Shown: piece by piece, positions 13,201 to 24,000 of the stretch | Position numbering within the stretch: position 1 is the stretch's first letter | How the letters are laid out: each line of letters starts with the position of its first letter | From: Dolomedes plantarius | Lineage: Eukaryota; Arthropoda; Arachnida; Araneae; Dolomedidae | Direction: 5' to 3' | DNA length: 64,000 nt | NCBI GenBank assembly: GCA_907164885.2 | Contig: OU015493.1 | Span: 58,670,802 to 58,734,801 of the forward strand | Made by a program: the position numbers and the translations under genes | The notes under the pieces: generated by a model | What the model saw: the letters and a program-made list of their open reading frames with translations, nothing else | Told to the model about the DNA's origin: nothing | Database searches by the model: none

Positions 13201-16200
13201 AATCTTTCGGCGCGTTTCACATGATTTAAAAAGGTGGGAAAAGTAGCTGTCTTATCTTTAATCGGATACAGGGCGATTTTCCTTGAGTGATCATCGGTGA
13301 TACTCAAAAAATACCTCTCTCCTGCATATCCCGTCGTTGAAGCAGGTCCCCACAAATCTAGATGTAAAAGTTCTAGTGGTTTTGTTGACCTAGTTTGGCC
13401 GATTGGTTTAAATGTCACCCGTTTAGCTTTATTTAACCTGCAATCCTCGCAAAAAAGTTTGGATGATTTTACCTCCTGATCACCCCTGACACTTTTATTT
13501 GTAAAAGACTGGCTGATTAGTTCAGGGTTCATATGGCCCATTCTGCGGTGCCATCTGCTCAATGCACTGGCAGGTTTTTGATTACTTTTGCTTAGGGTAT
13601 TTCGTTTCTTTCTAGCTGTAGTTTCATAAGCCTTACCTTTCTTCGATCGAGTTTCTTTCTCGTGTTGGTAAGCTTTCTTTCTCGCAGCTTGTTCTGGGGT
13701 TAGCTGCTGTTTTGCATAAAAAATTCCCCCCTGTTTGCGAGCTGTGAAATAACCTTTTCCATCTTTATCGTAAACGTGGAGTTGTCCATTTCCCCCTTCA
13801 AAAGTAAATCCATCTTCGTCAAGTAAAGGTAATGAAACTATGTTGCGCCTTAGAGATGGTACATACAATGCACGCATAAGCGTAATGGCGCGTTTCTCGC
13901 CCTTACAGAGTAGGTCGACTGGCCCTCTTTGCTTGATAGGGATAGGCTTTCCCCTAGTAGCAACTGCTAGGCTCCTGTCATTTACATCCTCAAGGGGTCC
14001 ATCAAATAGGAATTTATCCTTACAAAAATGATGGGTTGCCGCTGAGTCGACGACCCAGTCACCTGGATTACTGTGAGATGTAAATAGGGCTTCTACAGTA
14101 TAATGGCTCTGGGGTTTTTCATTATTTGGTGAGTTTCGCCGGAACGAGCGTTTAGATTTTCTACGCCCCGGTGATTTCCCACTTGGGTATTTCCCAAAAT
14201 GGACTTGTTTGTTGGGAGAAGGGCTTCTTGATGGAGTTTTCGGTCGGAAATTGTCTTTATTCCAACTTCGAGAATTATGCCGACCCGAAAAGGTGTTCTG
14301 CGTTTCGCAAGTAGCGTTTTCACGCTTATCCTGTCTCTGCACGCTAATTCGGGTTTCTTCGGCGACTAGTTCAGTTAGAATGGCTTCAAATTTAAATTCC
14401 GCATCTTTCCAACGAAGTATAGTTTGCACTAAGTGATCAAACTCCGATGGTAAGTACCGGATTAGCTGGAAACAGAGGTAAGTCTCATTTATTTCTTGAT
14501 TTATTCCCTTTAGGCTTTCGTTTAACTTGCGGATTCGTGCCGCAAACATGTTAATTTTCTCGCTAGCGTAGGGCTTACAATTAACCAGTTCGGTAAATAA
14601 TTGCATGTGCCGGCTACGACTGTCAGGCTGAAAATGCCTATTTAGGGTTGACCATGTGTCCTGGGGGGTGGTACAATGTTCCACGACCGACTTAAACGCA
14701 GGGGATAGGTTTAAAAAGATTGTAGATAAAGCGAGTCGGGTTCTTCTTTCAAAGTCCCTTACCTCAGCTAAATTTTCCGCACTTGCTATCGGTTTAGTTT
14801 CGCGGTTATTCACAATGTCCCACGCATTAAGGGATATTAGTACAAATTTAATATCTGCTACCCAGGTATGGAAATTTTCCTCGGTCAATTTATCTATAGC
14901 CATATGGGGTTGTAAAGAGGCCATGTTTTAAGTTACAAGTACAGTATGTAAATCTATATATATATATAAGCATATAAAAAAATGCAAGACAGTATTTAAA
15001 ACACTAAATATTATATATATATACAAATAGGCCCCCCCCAAATATAGAATTTCATAAGTTCAGGGCCTTTACCTTTTGTTTATACCTTCGACGCTTAGCT
15101 TCTCACATATCACAAAGCTTTCGCGTTGTGCTCTGCTATTTTAGATCAAAGTCACCCTCAAGTTAAAAAAGTAGTTGTTTACAAATTAACTTTAGGGCCT
15201 GAGGCCCATAACCAAAATGTTACGGAATTGAGCCGCTAGAACCTGGCGGCTCTTCCAACCAAAGTTAGTTAAGATTTGGGGGCAGGAATGCCCCAAACTT
15301 TACTGATAGCTAATAGTGCAGAGTCGTACTGGCTAGCAGGGAAGGTTGGACTCTTAATCTTTAGATATAGTCAGAGCAACGCTAGCTAGCTTTGTTGTGT
15401 GATATGCAAGATGTTAAAAAGACGTACGAAGGTTTAGGTAAAATAACAAATACATTTATTTAGTAAAACGACATTAAAGTGTCTTGTTTACAGACGCACT
15501 ACACAGCTCGTAGTGTTATCCTAAAAAGTTGGCTTTGTCGTGTTCTTACCGAGGTGTAGAAAAATAAAAGAAAAATAACTCACAGGTGGTCGAGGCAAAG
15601 CTTTGCTATCGTGGTAAGAAAACACTTAAGGTAGATAGCGCCTTCCTGGCACAAAAACTATCCCGTGGCTACCTGCGGGCATTGCAAGGTCGAGACGACT
15701 AGAGCATCAGTGCACTGCTGGCAAGTTGGTCGCCGCTTCCTAATACGGGTCCTCGGTAGAGCCTGGCTCGGTAAAATCGCTTCTCAGCAACTATCACTCA
15801 ACCACACCGTCTAATACCACAGCGAATACTACATCGAATACTACACCGTCTAAGTGATCGGGCTGGGTATTTATACCGGCGTCGACCGCCGCGCTCCCTC
15901 GTGGCAGGAGAATAGCAAAGTTAATTATGCTAATTTTTACGCGATGTGCGTTGACGTCACTCTTAACTGATGGTATGGCGTCATCGTTGGATGAATGACG
16001 TCGTTAAGCTGGCATGACGCAACTGGCGTCTGACGATGCTTACACATTGCTGTGGAGGTGGGAAATGATGTAAATACATCGCTCTTGCTACGTGGCTGGA
16101 AGGTTAGGGGAAGAAGAGGAAAGCTAATCGGGATTTTCCCTAACACATATAAGTGGCAAGATGTGACATACAGGAAGTGTCCAGCAGCGTGAAAATAGGG

Positions 16201-19200
16201 TATCCTTCGCTTACAGCAGTTCAGGTGAGCAAGGAAATCGCTAGACCTCTCTGCATGGATGTACTCCTTTATCAAATTCACCATTTTGAAGTACTGGATC
16301 CATAGCATTTCAGTGGGTCCCTTGTTGCTGATCCTGTCCATCGCTTCTCCAAATTTGATAGCCACTGATTCAAGTAATTTGTTTTGGTTGAAAGAATTCA
16401 ATGAGGGAGGCTCGTAGAGGAAATCTGACGTAAGGGTGCTGATGCATGTCTGCTCTACCTCCGAGAGTTCGACTTCGTCTAATATCATGTTTGACAAGGT
16501 ATTTTCAACAAGAAAATCAACCCGCACTACTCTGACAAAGGCGTGCCCATTCATTAATTTTCAAGAATTATATTTTTCATAATATTAAATTAAATTTTTA
16601 TTAATTGTTTTTAAATAATAATTTTGAATCATTGAATTTCAAGAATTGTATTTTTTAAATTAATTTAAATGTATTAATGTTATATTTAAATGTTGTAAAA
16701 ACGAAAGTGAAAATAATTGTCAATAAAATAACTAGAAATAAAAGGGTCGAATGGTCTGGAACGGGCGGCTTGTGCCTTCAAAGAAGATAAGAACATAACA
16801 GAAGAAGAGTGGAACATTCTAGCCGGTCGTCGCCCTTTTGATGTCGAGGGCGAAGCCTGGAATATTCTCGAACTTTCTACCCCTACCACCATTAGTTATT
16901 ATTAATCAACTTCACCTAATAAAAACATTACAATAATAAAAGGTATAATTATAAAAAAGTGTTGTGTTTCAATTGCAATTACCCTATTTCCATTGTTAAC
17001 GTGTTGTTATTCATCTTGATAGCAAGTTACAGCAGTTAAGATGCAACAGACTCTCAACATACTCATTTCTAGAACGACATCGAAATTGAGAGTACATGTT
17101 AGAAATACTATAACTTTTGATTGGTTGAAGATAAAGTAGCAAAAGTCTATATCAAATTGAAGAAAATTTAATGCTCTACAACTTCGTGTCTGACAATTTT
17201 TCTGAGAAACAATCGTGGGAGCCACTAGAAGCAAATGTTTGACAAAAATAGTGAGGTAAAAATGATTTTTGCGAAAGTTATCGATTTTCAATAACGTATA
17301 CAGTGACCACCACTTATAGTGATCAGTGGTTATAACAATCAACCGTTTATAAGAATCAATATCGCAAAAACAAAAACAAATGTATTATTTCCATGTTAAA
17401 ATGTTCGCTTTAAAGAATCAATCCACCGGTTATAAGAATCAGCTTACACTCTTCGCTTTCCTTTCATTTTTCAAAAAAAGCCACTTAAACCCTCAAAAGG
17501 CATGAAATTCTTTCTTTATGTTTTTTAAAGAAAGACTGATAAGATGGGATGGAATACAGTCGTAAAATGCGTTCCTTTGTTAGACATAACATAATAGTTT
17601 CCCCTTAAACACTTTAGCACATCACTGTCCTATTAGCTTGACCCGTGGGCATCTTTACCCGTATGAGTCCGATTTCACTTTTCTCCACTGGCAAACAAAG
17701 ACAGGGACTCTTTTTTTCCACCTCCCAGTTGCGGATTCCCGGACCCTGAAACACATAAATCTTCGGCGAAGTGTCCACTATGACTTAGGCAAACGTGACA
17801 TTAGTAGATTCAGCACGTTATCAAACTGTGAAACGTAAGCTAGATGGTGAATCTTTGTCTGAGACTATGGGTATTGAAAGAGGTATAAACAGCCTCCTGA
17901 AAACTCCATTACGTCAAACTATCATAGAAAAACTTTCACTTGCTCCCTTCCTATAGTTGAAATGTTAAAACTGTTAAGCAGGTATGTTGTAAAAAAATTG
18001 GATTTTTTTTCTTCTCTTACTATAATTATGTGTATCTACTTATAAGTCTAGAAATTAAGTTGTATTTTTAAAATTATAAAAAATAATTTTAATAAAAGAT
18101 AATTAACGTAAATTAAAGATTATTTTATGGTAAATTATCTAATATATGTATATATAAGTGTGTGTGTGCCTGTCCAAAGACCTAAATTTCGACTATAAGA
18201 ATCAACCGCTTATAAGAATCATAAACAGTAATAACAAACGTGATTCTTATAAGCGGAAATCACTGTATCTCGAAAACCGTTGGGAATTCAACAAACATGT
18301 ATATTGACAATTTTATAGGAAATTTAATTAGATTTCATTTTTATAATTAATATTTTTTCTACAGGGCACCATTTCCGAGATATAAGTGAAAAACCAAAAA
18401 ATGGGACCTTTCCACCACCCCTCCCCTTTTTAGCTCACCCCCCAGGGGCGGGGACTTTTAGTATGTTTACCTACTAACTACTCCTAACAAAGTCTTAAAG
18501 TCAAAAATTCTCGCATATTCCATGCATTCTACACCCCTGTTTTGAGCACTCATTGACTGGACTAAAAATGCTTTTGATGATGATTTTCAGAATGAAGGGA
18601 AGATCTCATATAATTAAGATTACTAAAGAAAACCAACTTATCATTTGGCTATTTTTTCTGGTAAACTTAATTTAGTGTCTCAAGTGTTTATTTTAAGTTT
18701 CAACTTTCTTTATATGTATACAATACAAATGTGTGTATGTGTGATTCAATTTATTTTTTAACACACCCATTACTTAGGTTATAATTAGAATATAAGCATT
18801 GTCCCTCCCTTTTCTCTATCAATGTTCTAAATTTCCCTACTTGCTTTCTGCTTTGTCACACTCTGGCCAAGTTCATTTTGGCCCAGTCAGCATTTCCTAA
18901 TTCTCTTTTAAATCCTCTCAAATCTCTAGAACTGTAATTATGACCACAAATGGAGGGAGTACTAAATCTTTTGTCAAGCACAATTATTTTATTCATTTTG
19001 CTTTCTAGCTAACAAAACTTTAGAGCAGACAAGAAAGAGGTGTTAAACATATGTTTATAATTGGAGGTCATTGCACTGATGAGAAAAGCTTATAAGTTAC
19101 TCTCTCTTAAGAATATGTGTTAACATTCCCTGAATTTCATGATAGCAAATTAAAGTCTTACAAGATGCCATTTGAGGTTCAGGAAAATTTTTAATTTTAA

Positions 19201-19575
19201 TGATTTTCAAATCCATAAGATAATTTTTATAACATTTTCATTGTTGTTTTTGTTTGATTACAGCCAATGGAAAAAGTTTTGCACCACAGAACTGGAATGA
19301 TTATGTTATCTGAATAAATCATGAGGAATAAGCAGATTTTTTTCTTTGATTTAGCCCTGAGTACAGCTCATTATCTCATCATTATCCTCATTATTCTATG
19401 CAACATTTTTATATCTCTTTCTAAAGTTCTTCAAATGATTATTATTTAAAAGCCCAAGACTGCTATACATTTTACTTTTGTCAAAGAATCATTATTATTG
19501 TTTTATGCTACAGAAAATACTTCAATTCTTAAAATACTTCAGTTCTTTTTACTAATTAAAAATTCTACCAAGTTT

Positions 19576-19616
<41 letters not shown>

Positions 19617-20074
19617 CACATAAAACCCCAAAACCCTTTCAAAATTCTTAATTCTTTTAAATTTCCTTGGGCGCAAAGTAATTGCGCAGTTCGGTTTTAA
19701 GAACTATTGACTGAAGCCTAACCTAAAAACTAAAGTAGGTAATCTAGATACCCTCCCTGTAAAACCCCCAGTCTAGTGGGCACCAAACCTTATATAATGC
19801 CACAGGGCTTAATCCTGAAGAACTGGCCTGGGGCCCTCTGTGCAATCAATGGAAGAGTTCAGGGGTTACACGACTATACCTCTATTAGGTTATAAATAGG
19901 CATGGCTCAATGTACATGCGGATTTGGGGATTTGTCATTGCCCCAAGAAGATGTAGCAGAATGTCATTAAATTTGTATTTGCCGATTTGAAGAACAGACC
20001 TGTTATTTGGCTACGACTACTTCCCCGCTGTGGCATGCTGGTGCCGGTCATCATACCAACGGTGTTGGGCAAGT

Positions 20075-20124
<50 letters not shown>

Positions 20125-20974
20125 CACGCACGCACGCACGCACGCACACATATATGTGTGTGTGTGTGTGTGTAACATACTGGCCCAGCACCGTTGGTAT
20201 GATGACCGGCACCAGCATGCCACAGCAGGGAAGAAGTACCCCCCCCCCACACACACAATTTTTTAGGGAACTAATTTTCAGATCAAATGTTTAAAATTAA
20301 AAGACAAACTAAATAAAGAAAATAAAATAATTTTACAATTTTTCAGCTATAATTTTACATCTCTTACTGACAACTTGGAGATAATATAACGACATATTTT
20401 ATTAAATCACTCATTAAAATTTTGTTCCACATTTTAGAGCCTAAAATGAACTGTTCATTTGACATTAGTAAAATATACCTTTGACAATATAATTATAAAA
20501 GAAATAAGATTATATTAATCTTATTTAACATTAAAGAGCACAAAAACAATTTTAAATAAGAAATTGATATAAGTAAAACATTATATTTTATATTATTTTT
20601 TTACTAAACAAAGATTTTGCAAAGATAAAATTACCATTGAGGCATAGTACATTGCTAGGTTTCTTAAGGCTAAGCATGTGCCTTCACCAATATGATAGAT
20701 ACCTCCTCGTACAGGATCAGAAGTGTTTAAATAGAGTAACATTTGACTAGACAAATTCATCATCATACTAAAATATGAAAAATTTTGCATTATTTTGCAT
20801 TCAAATCACTTAATGAATTTTAAAAAATGCTACACTTAGATAAGAGTTCTAAATGAATACCAATTTAATACTTCCCCATATTGAAAAACTGTAACATGGA
20901 AACAAATACTTAGCATGATTACCATTATCTTTTTATTGGTTTCACATACTCCTCCTGCCCTTCTACAAAGTTAA

Positions 20975-21010
<36 letters not shown>

Positions 21011-24000
21011 CACACACAAGTTAAATACTTTTGTTAAATCCATATAAGAATCTTAGCATTATAAGATTAGCTAAAATTATATTATTTAGTTTATAATATC
21101 AGAATTTACAGCTTTAAATTTAATTTTTATAGAAAAACAAATCAAAAACAGATATAAAATGCTTTTAATTAATTGCTGCAAAATGATAATTACTAAGTAC
21201 TTTGCTACAATAATGCAATGATAATGCAATGAAATCTGAATAGTCAGGTGTTTCCACTCAGACTCACAGGGTTTTCTACATTAAGCAGAAACTAATTGAG
21301 ATTTGCATACTAGAAAGTCCTATTTTTAAGTTGACCATTAAATGAAAAGTTACCAATCAAAAATTATCATGCCTATCTAATCTTTGTGATAAATGACTAT
21401 TAGCTGTTTATGAAAAACTGTTTATAAAGAAAATCATATACAAGCCCCAAAATCAAAACAAATGCACAAAAAAGTATATCATTTTCTCAATAAAATGATT
21501 AAAAACTAAATTGTCATTAAATATAATATGTATTCAAATGTTTAATGCATTGTAAGACTGATAAATAAGATAAATTAATCTAGTTCACTGCCTCTTTATC
21601 CTATTTGTTAGGAAAAATGGTCTTTTTCCCCACAGCTATTTTATTTACTTAGCGAGTAGCTCAGAGATACCGTCATCATTCATGCTTTGCCTATGACGCC
21701 ATACAGTTGTGACGTCAATACGAGCAAGAGCAGGTAGGATGACGTCATTACCTATCTACCCGGTAATGGAAGCCGAGTCACAATCGTGCCAGTGGGCTAA
21801 TTTGCATATTCCCGTAGCTCACTCACAACGTCAGGTGGTGCCTAGGCGACGCCTGGGTATATAAAGAGAAGCTAGGTTAGCAGTGTATTATGCGTATTAG
21901 CAGAGGTGATTAGGAGGACTGTAGCTGTACTTAGCAGTGTTGACAGTAGGAGAGCGGTAGTCTATTTAACTACTGTTTTACTGCGTTTACTGTTTACTAC
22001 GTAGTAAAGAAAGTTTAAGCAAAGAGTAGAAGAACCTACAGCATGAAGCAATAAGCAGCCATGACAGATGAATCATCCAAGAAGGAAACTCCCGTCAAGT
22101 CAGGGGCGTTTCCCGAGGTGCTCGCCATTCGCCGAATTAGTTAAGCCGGTGCTGTGTTTCCCCATCGTGCAAACTACAGCTAACACGTGAGTTTCCGGAA
22201 TTCGTCACAGAGAGCCAGTCACTTATACCCCAGACATTCAACGTTAGACCAGAGTCTTCTCTTTTTCTTCTATTAAGCAAGGACGATTACGGCAAATTAA
22301 ACTTCACCAACTTGTGGTACCAATGCGGTAAAAACATTTTTTTTTCTTTCGCCTCTGTCTGAAGATATTTCTGTTTACCCAAGTTGGAAATGATTTAAGT
22401 ATATTATTCACTGTATGTTTGTTTTCTATTATATATATATATGTGTTGTTTTGTTTTGGTTAAATAAATGTGCATTGTTTATGTTTTGATAACGTTAAAC
22501 TCTGTCGTTCCTAGTTTCCATACCTCACACACAATGTTTATGTTTTAAGTTAAAAGCTTCTAGTCTTTTTTACTAGCAACCTTCCACTTGTTTTCAATAA
22601 CGACTTTGCATCCTTAAGCTATCGTGCAGAGCTATCGGCATTTCTCTTTTGAGCCGTTATGCACAGCTAGGTTTCCTGTCAAATACCTAACATAGTATCT
22701 TTTGGGCCTAGTTTTGAAAAACCCATTAGGGTTGTGGGTGCGGCATTGAAAAACCTAACACTATTTACCATCATTTTCCCCTTCTGAACTACCTTCTCAA
22801 ATAACACAATTTAAGTTTCAGAAACTTGTGTTTGCTTGCTTCATACAACTTAAAATTTCATGCAATAGAACCTATGCATTTTTTCTTTATGAACATTCTA
22901 AATTTGTCTAGACAACTGAGCTCATGTCCAAAATATTGTTTATGACATAACAATAGGATAAAAAGAACTGACAGTGATATAAAGCCTTTGCAAGCCCCTT
23001 AAAAACCAGAAATTTTTAAAATTTTGATCTTTAAATTTTTAAATTAAAGCCTTAGAATGTATTTATATCATATGTGAAATGTAGTATCAAACAACTGTTC
23101 TTCTTATGAGAATAATTTGAGATGAATTTTAGACATTGGATAACCTTAAAGCAAGATGATACTATTTTTATTTAGATGCAGTTTATACTTGAGAGATTAG
23201 ATCTAAAGAAGTGCTCTGCAACCGCCATGCTGCGGCACACTAGTGTGCCACGAGGTGATCTTGACTATGCCGCGGTGAATTTATCGATAATAAAAAAAAT
23301 TAACCACCACATTAGTTAGAAATTTCTCCAAGTCAAATATTCCTCTAACTTTTGCCAATATGTAATTTCTCTAGGTCAAAATTATACACAAAACAAAAAC
23401 ATGTAGTTACCATACATTGTATGTATCCTCAAGCGTTGGCACCTTTGTGTAGGAGCGTCTAGATCAGTGGTCACCAAATGGTGGACCGCAGACAAGTTTT
23501 GTATGGACCGTGACAAAATTGTGCATTTTCAGAAAATAGTGACTCAGCAGTGATCCAAAATGCAATGAAAGTTTGATATCCTACCACTGTATTATTCATC
23601 AAAGTTGTGCTGCAGTCCGAATCCCAGTCTTCAGAATAAATTGCAAACGGTAATACAAATAATTAACTTTATACGGGCAAAATCATCTCTTAAGCACCGT
23701 CAATTTAAATCATTTCTTGAGAGACTGATGCTGAATTTGACGACTTGCTTCTCCACATCAATTTGAGATGGCTAAGTAAAGGGTTGTGCTTGAAAGATTT
23801 TTTGCAGTATTGGAGGACATCAAAGAGTTTTTTCAACTAGTGATCAAAGAGTAGCAAGTGAGCATTTACGCTTCCTCCTTGACGTTGAAGAAAAAGTGGC
23901 AACCATCACAATTTTGATTGATATTTTTAGGCACCTGAACCTTTTAAACCTCAAACTACAGATTGATGACTCAACAGACATTAAAAACCGAGCACAACTG

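Larger units (their letters stand above)
8792..16145 (-). mobile_element. Full-length Ty1/copia LTR retrotransposon
   Basis: 7354 bp on the minus strand. Two 928-bp LTRs (8792-9719 and 15218-16145), offset by exactly 6426 bp, show no difference by eye. Target duplication catat is present on both sides (8787-8791 and 16146-16150). Order on the minus strand: LTR, primer-binding site, gag-protease-integrase frame, one in-frame TGA, reverse transcriptase-RNase H frame, polypurine tract, LTR. The integrase-before-RT order defines the Copia superfamily. Identical LTRs mean very recent insertion. It splits the gene of the long-TIR element. Confidence 0.97.
6947..18563 (-). mobile_element. Long-terminal-inverted-repeat DNA element (Academ-like?), invaded by Copia and a Tigger-like element
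   Basis: Left arm 6947-7605 is repeated in inverse at 16930-18563, the right arm being split by a 965-bp insertion at 17301-18265. Outer ends share agt(g/c)cagtcaatga. Between the arms lies a minus-strand gene interrupted by a Copia element. Removing both insertions leaves about 3.3 kb. The gene family recalls invertebrate mobile proteins with an XPG/PIN-like domain and a Cys-rich tail, features reported for the Academ superfamily; this assignment is inference. No target duplication is clear at the outer ends. Confidence 0.7.

Noticed and set aside
10702..14931. Several plus-strand open frames of 60-90 codons
   Set aside because: All are antisense shadows of the Copia polyprotein.
19935..20294. 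Overlapping frames on both strands with runs of IY, TH and CV
   Set aside because: Translated dinucleotide repeats within the hairpin.
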